Of a stretch of 64,000 bases of DNA, positions 53,705-63,093 are shown piece by piece. The notes beneath the pieces were generated by a model that did not search any database, had not been told where the DNA came from, and saw only the letters and a list, made by a program, of their open reading frames with translations. The DNA comes from an uncultured Muribaculaceae bacterium (GTDB lineage: Bacteria > Bacteroidota > Bacteroidia > Bacteroidales > Muribaculaceae). Positions within the stretch are counted from its first letter, which is position 1; every line of letters starts with the position of its first letter. The position numbers and the translations under genes are program-made. The DNA lies in assembly GCA_910583675.1 (NCBI GenBank), contig CAJTYH010000006.1, positions 11,824 to 75,823 of the forward strand. Direction: 5' to 3'.

Positions 53705-54130
53705 CTATTGCCTGCAGGTCTTTTTGAAATCTTCAAAATCACGGATATAGTCGGCTTCCTCGTAGTGTGTGGATACCAACGACAGGCACACACCTCCTGA
53801 AGAAAAATTGTCGAGTGTGCGCCATATCCCCGGCGGTATGATCAGCCCTTCGTATGGGCGGTTGAGTGTGAATGTGCGCCAGTTCTCCCCATCGCATACG
53901 TTCACATTGAAACTTCCCCCCACGGCAATCAGCAGTTGCCACATCTCATGGTGGGAATGTCCCCCGCGCTCCTCTCCTGCGGGAACGTCATATATCCAGT
54001 ATGCACGATTGAGTGAAAACGGTATCTGCGCTCCGCTCTCTGCGAAAGTGAGGTTGCCTCTAGGGTCGTGTATTCGTGGAAGTGTTATTATTTTTACGGC
54101 ATCAAGAGGCCGTGCGGCATGTATGTCCAT
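53705..54130 (-). CDS. FdtA/WxcM-like dTDP-4-keto-6-deoxyglucose 3,4-ketoisomerase
   Basis: 141 aa from the ATG at 54130 (MDIHAARPLDAVKI); the frame upstream is not coding. Small cupin with IHDPRGNLTFAESGAQIPF, RAYWIYDVPAGEERGGHSHHEMWQLLIAVGGSF (His cluster of the active site), NRPYEGLIIPPGIWRTLDNFS and SLVSTHYEEADYIRDFEDF. These are the FdtA/QdtA signatures. Whether the product has the fucose or glucose configuration cannot be read from sequence. Confidence 0.88.
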   Translation of the reverse strand: MDIHAARPLDAVKIITLPRIHDPRGNLTFAESGAQIPFSLNRAYWIYDVPAGEERGGHSHHEMWQLLIAVGGSFNVNVCDGENWRTFTLNRPYEGLIIPPGIWRTLDNFSSGGVCLSLVSTHYEEADYIRDFEDFKKTCRQ

Positions 54131-54175
54131 CGGTTCAATTAGATTTTGCGTAACGTCTGAAGCGCATGTATGCAC

Positions 54176-54208
54176 CAAAGTTACATCATTAATGTCGTAA
54201 TTGCAAAC
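54176..54208 (-). promoter_or_regulatory. Promoter of the FdtA-FdtB pair
   Basis: On the minus strand TTTG, a 20-bp spacer, then TAACTTTG (54183-54176), about 46 bp before the ATG at 54130. Confidence 0.75.
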
Positions 54209-54247
54209 AAAATTCTTGCATATGCGCTTAATTTCGCCTGTAATACC

Positions 54248-54255
54248 TATCTTTG
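54248..54255 (+). promoter_or_regulatory. -7 promoter element of the choice-of-anchor J gene
   Basis: TATCTTTG 44 bp before the ATG at 54299. A TTG lies 29 bp upstream, farther than usual. Confidence 0.5.
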
Positions 54256-54298
54256 CAAGTATCATAAAAAATACTGTTCAAGAAACAACAACTTTAAT

Positions 54299-57295
54299 AT
54301 GAGAATAAAACATGCATCTGTCATGGCAGCTTTTGCCATGTCGTTAGCGGCGGTAAATGTATATGGCAGCGAAGTCGTAGACGCGATCGTTCCGCCGTTC
54401 AGCGAGGACTTTTCAGACAGGAACGGTGCCCTTGACCGTTTTACCGTTATAGACAGCAATATGGATGGCAACACTTGGATTGTGGGGAGCGACCTGCATG
54501 CCAGGGTGGAATTCAACAGTTCCAAGGCCATGGATGACTGGATGATAACTCCTCCATTGAAGCTGGAGGCCGGCAAGCGATATCCGTTGTCGTTCATAAC
54601 CGCATGTGCATCGTCGTCGTTTCCTGAACGCTTGGAGGTGCGCCTTGGGAAGGGCAACACTGTGGAGGATATGACGGAAGTGGTCATAGATCAGTTTGAT
54701 GTCAATGAAAAGGAGTTCCGTACGATATCGGCCGATGTGACGGTGCCGGAAAGCGGAATCTATTATATAGGCTTCCATGGATGTAGCGACCGCGACTGTG
54801 CCACGTTGTTTGTAGATGACATAAGGATAGCCGAGGGTGTTTCCATGACCTCTCCGGGGAAAGTGTCGGAATTGTCTGCGATTGCTGATAATACGGGTGG
54901 CTTGACGGCTGAAATATCTTTCGTGGCGCCGGATACCGATATGTCAGGAGCGCCACTCGGTGCCATTGATTACATCGTTGTTCTGCGTGACGGGGAGGAA
55001 GTCAAGCGCTTCGATAATCCTGCCATTGGATCGCGGCTTGGTTTTGTGGATACCGGTGTGGATGAAGGTGAGCACACGTATACCGTGCTGGGATATAATG
55101 CCGATGGTGCCGGGCTGCCCTCTTATGTTTCGGTTTTCGTAGGTGTCAATATCCCTGGAATGGCAAAGGATCTGGTGCTTGCGGAGGACGCAGTCCCCGG
55201 TCAGGTGACTTTGACCTGGCAGGCTCCTACGACTGATTGCCTTGGGTATGCGCTCAACACGTCGGATCTGACATATAACGTATACAGTCCTTACGGGCTG
55301 CTGATACAGGAAGGGATAAAAGATTGTAAAGTCAGTTTCCGTGCCATAGCCGAAGGTAACGGGCAGATCCAGGCGTTTTATTTTGTCACTGCACAGTCAA
55401 AGGCCGGAGCGCTCCCGTATTATCAGGGTGCACGTTCGAACAGTGCCATCGTGGGCACTCCCACGGCTATGCCGTTCCAAGAGTCGTTTGCCGGCATGAG
55501 TGCTTCTGCAGTATGGTATCTTAACATGCCTGCAGGAACAGGTGGTCAATGGCAGCTTACAGGAATTGATCCCGGTGCCCAGGATGGTGACGGGGGATAT
55601 GCAGAGTTTGCACCGACACTATCGGGTGACAGTTTTACCTTGCTTTCCGAAAAGATAGTAGTTTCAGGTGACAATCCACTGTTGTCGTTCTGGTATTATT
55701 CCATAGATACCGATGACGAACTGCGGGTAAGTGTGATACCGACCGGCGGCAATGCTCCTATTGAAGCCGTGTTCCCGATTGCCGATGGAAAAGGATGGAC
55801 TGAAGCCGACATAGACCTGCGTTCGCTGAAAGGGAAGACGGTACAGATATTGTTCAGCTATCAGACAGTGGGTAACCGCGGGGCGCATGTGCTTCTTGAC
55901 AACATAAGGGTTGATCAGGGGCGATTGAACAATCTGAGTGCGGTTGAGATTACTGCTCCTGAGAAGGTATATGCCGGTGCGGAATACACCGTAGGGGTAA
56001 AGGTGCGCAACTCCGGCATGGATCCGGCTGATGGGTACAGGATCGTACTATATCGCGACGGTGAGCGCATTTCGGAGATGAGTGGTGAGCGCATCGAGCC
56101 GTTCTCAACCGCCATTGTGGAATTTCCTGAAAAGGCAACTCTGTTCTTCTCCGATATGACCTCCTATCATGCGGCAATAGAGTTTGATACCGACGAGGAT
56201 ATGGCGGACAATACGTCCGAGGCTGTGAATACCGTGGTGTCCAAGCCTATTTATCCGACGGTGACAGATCTGTCGGGTGTTGGTAATTCGGATAGCGTGG
56301 TTCTCTCATGGAGTGCGGTAGATCCTTCAGAGGCCGATGACGTGGAGGTTACCGAGGATTTCGAGGATTATGACTCTTTCACCATTGATAACCTCGGTAA
56401 TTGGACGCTTGTGGATCGCGACGGTCGTGGAACATACGGAATCGGAATCGACAACATGCCTCACGGGGGTGACCCGTTTGCATACATTCTTATAGACAAC
56501 AGCAATTTTGCTGATGATCCCAATTTCGTTTCGCATGCCGGGGGACACAAGTACCTTGCATCGGTATGCTGTGCCGGCGACAACAACGACGACTGGCTGA
56601 TATCGCCGCGTCTTTCTGGAGAGGCTCAGATCGTGTCGTTATGGGCGCGTCGCCGTGGTTCGTCGGCTAGCTACATCCATGAGTCTTTCGAGATACTGTA
56701 TTCAATGGACGGTACTGATACGGATAGTTTCGTGCTGGCTAAGGCGTTCGACGGCGTGCCGTATGAATGGACTGAGTATTCTGCGCAGCTTCCCGAGGGC
56801 GCAAAGTATTTTGCAGTGCGTTGCACCTCGCCGGATCAATTCGCCCTCTTCATTGACGATATAACCTATACGCCGGTCAATCCTTACCTGAATTTCCGTG
56901 TAAGGGGGTACAATGTCTACCGTGATGGCGTGAAACTGAATGATACGCCAGTTACAGAGTGCTCGTTTACGGATGTCGGTGCGCCCTCCGACCGTAATAG
57001 CACCTATCATGTGACTGTAGTTTACAATGAAGGGGAGTCGCGCCTTTCCAACGGTGTCCTTCTCGGTTTGTCGGGACTGGGTTCTGTGGCATCGTCAGAT
57101 CGTCCGGTTGTTTATGCATTGCAGGATGGTATTGTCGTAACGCATGCGCTTGGACAAGATATATGCATATATGACGTGGGTGGAAGATGCATATCCGCAT
57201 TCCGTGTGACGGCAGATCCCATGGCAGTATCCGTTGCCCAGGGCATATATCTGGTGCAGGTTGGCGATGTGGTGGCAAAGGTTGCAGTACGTTGA
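54299..57295 (+). CDS. Large secreted choice-of-anchor J protein with type IX-style C-terminus
   Basis: 998 aa from the ATG at 54299 (MRIKHASVMAAFAMSLAAVNVYG, a signal peptide). Three cleaved-adhesin (MAM-like) modules are seen, with the pattern W...DDW(M/L)ISP or LL(L/V)D(N/D)I: DDWMITPPLKLEAGKRYPLSF...LFVDDIRIAE, then FTLLSEKIVVSGDNPLLSFWYY...VLLDNIRVDQ, then DDWLISPRLSGEAQ...LFIDDITYTP. Fibronectin type III-like and CARDB-like segments lie between them. The C-terminus (GIVVTHALGQDICIYDVGGRCISAF...AQGIYLVQVGDVVAKVAVR) fits a type A sorting domain. Cell-surface binding role inferred. Confidence 0.85.
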   Translation: MRIKHASVMAAFAMSLAAVNVYGSEVVDAIVPPFSEDFSDRNGALDRFTVIDSNMDGNTWIVGSDLHARVEFNSSKAMDDWMITPPLKLEAGKRYPLSFITACASSSFPERLEVRLGKGNTVEDMTEVVIDQFDVNEKEFRTISADVTVPESGIYYIGFHGCSDRDCATLFVDDIRIAEGVSMTSPGKVSELSAIADNTGGLTAEISFVAPDTDMSGAPLGAIDYIVVLRDGEEVKRFDNPAIGSRLGFVDTGVDEGEHTYTVLGYNADGAGLPSYVSVFVGVNIPGMAKDLVLAEDAVPGQVTLTWQAPTTDCLGYALNTSDLTYNVYSPYGLLIQEGIKDCKVSFRAIAEGNGQIQAFYFVTAQSKAGALPYYQGARSNSAIVGTPTAMPFQESFAGMSASAVWYLNMPAGTGGQWQLTGIDPGAQDGDGGYAEFAPTLSGDSFTLLSEKIVVSGDNPLLSFWYYSIDTDDELRVSVIPTGGNAPIEAVFPIADGKGWTEADIDLRSLKGKTVQILFSYQTVGNRGAHVLLDNIRVDQGRLNNLSAVEITAPEKVYAGAEYTVGVKVRNSGMDPADGYRIVLYRDGERISEMSGERIEPFSTAIVEFPEKATLFFSDMTSYHAAIEFDTDEDMADNTSEAVNTVVSKPIYPTVTDLSGVGNSDSVVLSWSAVDPSEADDVEVTEDFEDYDSFTIDNLGNWTLVDRDGRGTYGIGIDNMPHGGDPFAYILIDNSNFADDPNFVSHAGGHKYLASVCCAGDNNDDWLISPRLSGEAQIVSLWARRRGSSASYIHESFEILYSMDGTDTDSFVLAKAFDGVPYEWTEYSAQLPEGAKYFAVRCTSPDQFALFIDDITYTPVNPYLNFRVRGYNVYRDGVKLNDTPVTECSFTDVGAPSDRNSTYHVTVVYNEGESRLSNGVLLGLSGLGSVASSDRPVVYALQDGIVVTHALGQDICIYDVGGRCISAFRVTADPMAVSVAQGIYLVQVGDVVAKVAVR

Positions 57296-57330
57296 GTTTG
57301 ATTCGATGAGTTACTCCCCCTAACGATTGT

Positions 57331-57366
57331 CTCCGGCTGACAGTTTATAGTTTGTCAGCCGGAGAT
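57331..57366 (+). terminator. Terminator of the choice-of-anchor J gene
   Basis: CTCCGGCTGAC (57331-57341) pairs with GTCAGCCGGAG (57354-57364), followed by ATTTTAGTTT. Confidence 0.75.
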
Positions 57367-57403
57367 TTTAGTTTGTTGTTTTCTGTTTTAGGGCGAAATT
57401 GTG

Positions 57404-57411
57404 TACTTTTG
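57404..57411 (+). promoter_or_regulatory. -7 promoter element of the aminotransferase gene
   Basis: TACTTTTG matches TAnnTTTG, 69 bp before the ATG at 57481. The -33 element is weak. Confidence 0.5.
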
Positions 57412-57480
57412 TAGACAGAATCGTTTTGATTACATATGCGTTTTAGCGTAAATTTATAGAACTAACACTAATACAGTAAT

Positions 57481-58683
57481 ATGCCACAAGTGTCAAAGCG
57501 GGGCACCGAGATGCCCGCTTCACCCATACGCCGCCTTGTGCCTCTGGCAAACAAAGCCAAGGAACGGGGCATAAAGGTCTACCATCTGAACATAGGGCAG
57601 CCTGACATACCCACCCCTCCGCAGGGATTGGAGGCAGTGCGTGCCATAGAGCGGGAGGTGCTGGAATACAGCCCTTCCGAAGGTCTGCTTTCACTCAGAA
57701 AAAAATTGCGGGGATATTACAAGACATATAACATAGATGTGGATGTGGACGACATCATAGTGACCACGGGAGGTTCCGAGGCTGTGTTGTTTGCCTTCAT
57801 GGCATGTCTTGATCCCGGGGACGAGATAATAGTGCCTGAGCCGGCATACGCCAACTATATGGCCTTTGCCATATCGGCAGGTGCAAAGATCGTGACCATA
57901 CCGTCCTCCATAGACGAAGGTTTCGCACTTCCTCCGGTGGAGAAATTTGAGGAACTGATAACTCCCCGCACCAAGGGTATCCTGATCTGCAACCCCAACA
58001 ATCCTACCGGCTATCTTTATTCCATGAAGGAGATGCTGCAGCTTCGTGACCTTGTCAAGAAACACGACCTTTTCCTGTTCTCGGATGAAGTGTACCGTGA
58101 GTTTTGTTATACGGGAGCGCCGTATATCTCCGCTTTCCATCTGCCGGGCATAGAAGAGCAGGTGGTGCTGATAGACTCCGTCTCAAAGCGCTATAACGAA
58201 TGCGGTATACGTGTAGGTGCTCTTATCACGAAACATCCCGAGCTTAAACACAACATAATGAAATTTTGTCAGGCTCGTCTCAGCCCGCCACTTTTGGGAC
58301 AGATTGTTGCGGAAGCCTCCATTGATACGCCGAAGGATTACATGCTTGCCACTTACAACGAGTATGTAGATCGTCGTAAGTTCCTTATTGACGAGTTGAA
58401 CAAGATCCCCGGGGTGTATTCGCCCATACCGATGGGAGCGTTCTATACGGTGGCGCGACTGCCGGTTGACGATGCCGATAAATTCTGTGCGTGGTGCCTG
58501 GAGGAATTTTCGCATGACGGCAAGACCGTCTTCATGGCTCCCGCTTCCGGTTTTTATACCACTCCTGGCATGGGGCGCGACGAAGTCCGCATTGCTTATG
58601 TGCTTAGTCGTGAGGATCTGCGTGAGGCGATGGATACCTTGCGGCATGCGTTGGATGCTTATCCGGGAAAGGTTGTAAACTGA
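57481..58683 (+). CDS. PLP-dependent class I aminotransferase
   Basis: 400-aa cytosolic fold I aminotransferase of the AspC/AlaT-like group. LNIGQPDIPTPPQGLEAV binds substrate, and VTTGGSEAVLFAFMACLDPGDEIIVPEPAYANY is the phosphate/PLP region. CNPNNPTGYLYS, FSDEVYREF and the PLP lysine in LIDSVSKRYNECGIRVGAL follow, with DEVRIAYVLS carrying the Arg that binds the alpha-carboxylate. Substrate likely Asp, Ala or an aromatic amino acid. The true start may be a little downstream, since the first 12 residues are variable. Confidence 0.9.
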   Translation: MPQVSKRGTEMPASPIRRLVPLANKAKERGIKVYHLNIGQPDIPTPPQGLEAVRAIEREVLEYSPSEGLLSLRKKLRGYYKTYNIDVDVDDIIVTTGGSEAVLFAFMACLDPGDEIIVPEPAYANYMAFAISAGAKIVTIPSSIDEGFALPPVEKFEELITPRTKGILICNPNNPTGYLYSMKEMLQLRDLVKKHDLFLFSDEVYREFCYTGAPYISAFHLPGIEEQVVLIDSVSKRYNECGIRVGALITKHPELKHNIMKFCQARLSPPLLGQIVAEASIDTPKDYMLATYNEYVDRRKFLIDELNKIPGVYSPIPMGAFYTVARLPVDDADKFCAWCLEEFSHDGKTVFMAPASGFYTTPGMGRDEVRIAYVLSREDLREAMDTLRHALDAYPGKVVN

Positions 58684-58723
58684 GAAACGAGAAATTTGAT
58701 AATCAACTAAATGTATATTTATG

Positions 58724-58780
58724 GGTGGAACAGGTTTGTTTGGACTTTGTCAAGTCTGATGTGCCTGTTCCACCTTTTTT
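58724..58780 (+). terminator. Terminator of the aminotransferase gene
   Basis: GGTGGAACAGG (58724-58734) pairs with CCTGTTCCACC (58764-58774) and runs into T residues. It ends 25 bp before the next ATG. Confidence 0.8.
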
Positions 58781-58804
58781 AATTCGTTTTAATATAAGAA
58801 TTTT

Positions 58805-61800
58805 ATGAAATTGGTAGAAAATCAGAAGTATAAGCTGCCGGTCGTGGCCATGGGAGTGCTTATAGACAGGGGGCGCCCTTATCTTACCGTCGAACATGAC
58901 GGAAATAATTATCAGGTACAGGCATATAAATTCCAGAAAACAAACCCACCCAAGGAATTGCAATGTATTTATAAGGATGGTCAGCTTAAACAGGATCTTG
59001 AATGGCTTCTTCCGCAGGTCTATAGTCAAGAGGAAATATATACTTTCCGCGTGTTGAGCGAGCGGTATAACGGGATGCAGACCTTGATAGATGACAATGA
59101 GGGCATAAATCATCGCATGCCGACCTCGCCATCCTCACCCTTGAAACGTGGCAGCACCGTCAAATGCCGGGTGGACGGTTTCGAGCCGGGTTATCTTAAA
59201 CTTACTGTAATAGATGACGGCAATGACAAGAAACTGCCGGTATATTCTCCTGAGGATATTTGTGCGTTGGCTGTCAAGCATCGTGCGGAGGCAAGGATCC
59301 TCCGAAGGGCGTTAAAGGACAATGAAGCTTTGTCGGTGGCATATGCGGATATGAAAGCGGGTAATCCGCGTTGGGTATTGACGGCGGTAGAGATTGTGGA
59401 GAACGAGCTTCCCGGATGGGTCACGATGCGTTATCCCAATCAGATCAGGCTTATAGAGGCGTTTGTAGAGATATGCACACGGCTGATAGAGAATTCACCG
59501 TATCTATCATGCTTCGGCGAGCATGAACGCGATGATGCCCGCATGCGCATTTCACGCACCATAACGCATGCCGGGGACTATATAGAGGCGCTTACACTGA
59601 AAGAACAGGGGGTTGCGGAGGAATTTGTGGTTTCCGTAGTCACCAGCCTCTCCACAACCGGGTATATTTATCAGCCTGAGAGGAAAATGCGCATAGTCAT
59701 GACCTTGCTCGGTATCGAGCCGACATGGGTGCGCACCTATATCAACGACATTTTCAAGGTAATACTCGCCAGGCATTCCGACAAGGCGTTTATGAAACTG
59801 TTCAGCCAGGCGTTCATTGAGATGCTTGACATATTCATAAGCAACGAAAACCGCTTTGCCGGTTATGCCGACAACGGCTCCATTCGTGAATTGGTCACGG
59901 CGATCGCCATGCAGCTGTTGCTTACGATGGAGATCGATTTTCCGCGTTGGGGATTGTATCGTGCGATGCTTTACCGCTATGCATCGCTATTCAACAAGGG
60001 GAATGTGAAAAATTCGAGGAGATTGATTGAAAAGGCGTTTGACTCGCTGCTTGACCGGTGCGACAGTCGTCTTGAATTTTCGTGGAGCGATCTGGAAAAC
60101 ATAACGATGTTGTGCACGACAAGGCTTACTGCCGATACCGGTGGGAGAGGAGCGTCGGTTTCTGCCGTTTTTGACGGGGCTGGCATAAATCTGCGCATGG
60201 TGGATTCCTCCATTTTCATAGGGCGGTCAGACAATCCGTCCACCGCACGCAATGTATTGCCTGCAAATCTATTTCCGGAAAGGGATATAAAACTCATTCT
60301 GCCACGCAGACTTGAGGAGCGCATAGGGGCGGACGAGCGTAATATGGGGCGCATACGCCGCATGTGGAAAGAGGCAGTTGCGGCACTGGGGGAGAAGACC
60401 GTGAGCGAGCGCCGTGTGGCCGCGAGGAAACAGCACCCTTCGGTAGGCGATGAGGTTACGATACGTGTGACGGGACGGCAGCCTGACTCGTTCCCCATGA
60501 CGTTCAATTGCATCGTGGAGGATCCCATATATGAGGGGACGGGTGAGATAAGCATCATGGACATAGTGGGATACCATGTCAATGCCGATAAATACACGTT
60601 CCTTGCCAAGGAGGGGGAACAGTTGCTCATGAAGGCAAGCGTCATAGGGATTGCTGATGACGATACTTTGCGTTTCAGCATGCGTCAGCAACTGTCCACT
60701 TTCATATATGAGACCGCCAATGATTTCAAGGATAACGGCGACACGTTAAAAGGGATCATCACTGATGCCGACCGCAATCCTAAGTTCTATCTCGGGCTTG
60801 CCGAGGCCGGTTTCACATTCTCCATTCCCAAGCAGGGATATCCCGGCCTGACGAAATCCAACATCGTGGAATTCACCATAAATTTTGCAGACAGGGATCG
60901 CAGTAAACCGGATACCAACATAATCGTGAATGCGTCCATCGCTCGGGTTCTTGACTTGTGTGAGGATACGGGAGAATTCTGCGAGCAGGCCATGAATCAA
61001 CTGCTGTATGATTATGCGGGTGGCAGCACTTACGTCAGTGGCGATGCCGTCATCGAAGAGGAGACAATACGTGAGGCCGACATGTTTCTTGACAATGAGG
61101 ATGTGAATGAGGTCATACGCCTTGTTGACAGCCTGTCGCAGTTGCATCCGGAGAACCGGGGTGTGACTTACGGATATCTTGCAGTGGCCTATATGCTGTC
61201 TGTGATGATTGCTGACACGGCTGCCGAACGCAATTTCTCACTGCGGATGGATCTTCTCAAGGCTATCTCGGACTTTGGAGATACCGGCAGGGTAGATCCT
61301 TTGAGGGTAAGGGAGCTTTCTGCAAGGATGGAAAACCAGGGCTTTGATCCCGCCATAAATCATCTCATGGTGCAACTGAAAGTGCTCGCGTTGCTCGGGA
61401 TGCCGTGGGACGAGTGCGCATACCTCCAGGAGATAGCTTTGCATTCCGAAACGCTGTCATTGGCATCGTTGGCACGTCAGGTGCTTGCCTACAATCTTTT
61501 GCAGGGTATACATCAGACCGATACCGAGCGTCGTAACCTGAAAAAGGAGATCTTCCAGACCCTTAACCTCAGGGAAGCGGCCACGGATATGGCAATTCCG
61601 CAGGAGAGCGATGTGGTGGAACTGAAGACCTCACTCATATATCCTGCCGGTGCTCGCATGCATGCCGACGAACCTCGTCAGGTGGCAGAGATAATGGAGG
61701 AAATATGCGGTTTCCTCAACACGTCGGGGGGGACGCTCTATATCGGAGTGCGCGACAACGGCGATGTCTCCGGGCTTCATGAGGATTTCAAGTACATCAA

Positions 61801-62104
61801 CGACAATTTCGAGGACTATGACATCGTGGATGTGCAGGACAAGTTCAAGGTGCATTTTGCAAACGGTGTTACCCGCCACTTCGGTAGTACGAACAATGGT
61901 GTGAATCTCAGCGCGGAGCATATACGCGGCGATTTTGACTATGTCAACGGCAAGTGGATCTTCATTGTCACGGTGAGACCGTCAGTCAAGGCGGTAGCAA
62001 TGACGGACGGCAACATGTATGTGCGCAATGGCAATACCAACAGGCGCATCCCCACCGAGACGGAGCGCCGGCTGTTTGCCGAGAACCGTTCCGCATTGAT
62101 CTGA
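58805..62104 (+). CDS. Giant protein with OB-like modules and a C-terminal Schlafen/AlbA_2 domain
   Basis: 1,099 aa, no signal peptide. Two or three beta-rich OB/S1-like modules can be guessed: residues 10-50 (KLPVVAMGVLIDRGRPYLTVE), about 115-155 (STVKCRVDGFEPGYLKLTVIDD) and about 545-620 (GDEVTIRVTGRQPDSFPMTF). A mostly helical middle contains charged segments. The last ~165 residues begin E-S-D-V-V-E-L-K-T-S and continue EICGFLNTSGGTLYIGVRDNGDVSGL, the Schlafen AlbA_2 fold, ending in NMYVRNGNTNRRIP. Related domains are nucleic-acid-binding or tRNA/rRNA-cleaving. I do not know a named family for the full length. It appears monocistronic between two terminators. Confidence 0.7.
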   Translation: MKLVENQKYKLPVVAMGVLIDRGRPYLTVEHDGNNYQVQAYKFQKTNPPKELQCIYKDGQLKQDLEWLLPQVYSQEEIYTFRVLSERYNGMQTLIDDNEGINHRMPTSPSSPLKRGSTVKCRVDGFEPGYLKLTVIDDGNDKKLPVYSPEDICALAVKHRAEARILRRALKDNEALSVAYADMKAGNPRWVLTAVEIVENELPGWVTMRYPNQIRLIEAFVEICTRLIENSPYLSCFGEHERDDARMRISRTITHAGDYIEALTLKEQGVAEEFVVSVVTSLSTTGYIYQPERKMRIVMTLLGIEPTWVRTYINDIFKVILARHSDKAFMKLFSQAFIEMLDIFISNENRFAGYADNGSIRELVTAIAMQLLLTMEIDFPRWGLYRAMLYRYASLFNKGNVKNSRRLIEKAFDSLLDRCDSRLEFSWSDLENITMLCTTRLTADTGGRGASVSAVFDGAGINLRMVDSSIFIGRSDNPSTARNVLPANLFPERDIKLILPRRLEERIGADERNMGRIRRMWKEAVAALGEKTVSERRVAARKQHPSVGDEVTIRVTGRQPDSFPMTFNCIVEDPIYEGTGEISIMDIVGYHVNADKYTFLAKEGEQLLMKASVIGIADDDTLRFSMRQQLSTFIYETANDFKDNGDTLKGIITDADRNPKFYLGLAEAGFTFSIPKQGYPGLTKSNIVEFTINFADRDRSKPDTNIIVNASIARVLDLCEDTGEFCEQAMNQLLYDYAGGSTYVSGDAVIEEETIREADMFLDNEDVNEVIRLVDSLSQLHPENRGVTYGYLAVAYMLSVMIADTAAERNFSLRMDLLKAISDFGDTGRVDPLRVRELSARMENQGFDPAINHLMVQLKVLALLGMPWDECAYLQEIALHSETLSLASLARQVLAYNLLQGIHQTDTERRNLKKEIFQTLNLREAATDMAIPQESDVVELKTSLIYPAGARMHADEPRQVAEIMEEICGFLNTSGGTLYIGVRDNGDVSGLHEDFKYINDNFEDYDIVDVQDKFKVHFANGVTRHFGSTNNGVNLSAEHIRGDFDYVNGKWIFIVTVRPSVKAVAMTDGNMYVRNGNTNRRIPTETERRLFAENRSALI

Positions 62105-62127
62105 CCTTTCGGGATAAAAACTTCCAC

Positions 62128-62165
62128 AAGGCGATATGTCAAATACCGGCATATCGCCTTTTTTG
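62128..62165 (+). terminator. Terminator of the Schlafen-domain gene
   Basis: AAGGCGATATG (62128-62138) pairs with CATATCGCCTT (62150-62160) and continues into T residues. Confidence 0.8.
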
Positions 62166-62358
62166 TATATGTAAGGGGGGAGGCGCTGAAATGGGAGATA
62201 GTCTGCATTTCAGCCGAACATTTGGTGTTACAAACATGTTTCAATTACAGACGCAGGAAATATATTCTTCAAGATATTCCGCATGCGTCGGAATGTTCGG
62301 GATGTTCCATTTGGACAATGCCGGATAACAAGGCATTTATTCATCAAAAATTGAGGCG

Positions 62359-62928
62359 ATGAAAAAGACTATCGGAATCGGAAACTGTATCAAGGCTGTT
62401 GCAGCCATGTTGATGCTTGTGGTTTTCTCGCAGTTCAATGTCGGGGCACAAGCCACCAAGACTTCATATGAACATGCCGCACCGCGAGCCGGTGTTACGG
62501 CACCTCCTGCCGGTTTCCTGGGTGTAGGACCGGTGGTCTCCGGCAGCGTGGATTATTCAAGTCTGCCTTCCAAGGCACGCAAATTCCTTCAGAAACATTG
62601 CGACGGGCATGCCGTGGTGAGATGTGAGAAGGAGTTTACATCCGGGGATTTCAAGATAGCTCTTGCCGACGGCATAGAGATGCAGTTTGACTCTAAAGGT
62701 AGGCTTACGGATATAACCGCACCTCGCAATTATTCGCTTGCCCCCGTTCTGCTTAAGGCCGTGGTGCCCGGGAAGCTCTACCATCTCCTTGACCATAATG
62801 GCTTCAAGAGCAGTGTGGAAGGGGTGCACCATGATTCAGAGGGATACCGTTTGGATGTGGCGGATCCTGTTTTCCATCAGGTCTGTTACGACCCGTCGGG
62901 AGTGCTCACCCTCATAGTGGACAGGTGA
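62359..62928 (+). CDS. Secreted PepSY-like domain protein
   Basis: 189 aa with a signal peptide (residues 1-31, ending NVGAQA). The remainder (SSLPSKARKFLQKHCDGHAVVRCEKEFTSGDFKIALADGIEMQFDSKGRLTDIT) matches Bacteroidales PepSY-like/DUF2874 proteins, in which L-P-x-x-A-x-x-F-L and Y-x-V-x-L-x-D-G-x-x-x-x-F-D-x-x-G recur. A periplasmic protease-inhibitor-like or binding role is guessed for the family. No promoter match was found in the 190 bp upstream. Confidence 0.75.
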   Translation: MKKTIGIGNCIKAVAAMLMLVVFSQFNVGAQATKTSYEHAAPRAGVTAPPAGFLGVGPVVSGSVDYSSLPSKARKFLQKHCDGHAVVRCEKEFTSGDFKIALADGIEMQFDSKGRLTDITAPRNYSLAPVLLKAVVPGKLYHLLDHNGFKSSVEGVHHDSEGYRLDVADPVFHQVCYDPSGVLTLIVDR

Positions 62929-62979
62929 TGCAATGACGACTGTACGGGTGATGCACTGACAATCTTGTTGACCTACTTC

Positions 62980-63069
62980 TTATATTTGCCGGCGATAGCA
63001 CGCGGTTCGGGCCTCAGCGGGGACGACCGTTGCTGTCGCGCGGAAATATAAGTCGCCATCGTCTGACAT
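62980..63069 (-). CDS. Possible 29-aa peptide downstream of the Nim-like gene
   Basis: The frame starts MSDDGDLYFRATATVVPAEAR and ends YRRQI. ATG at 63069, 25 bp past the Nim-like stop. Nothing else supports it, and it may be chance. Confidence 0.15.
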   Translation of the reverse strand: MSDDGDLYFRATATVVPAEARTACYRRQI

Positions 63070-63093
63070 ATTTTGCGAAATGGTGGCGTGAGA

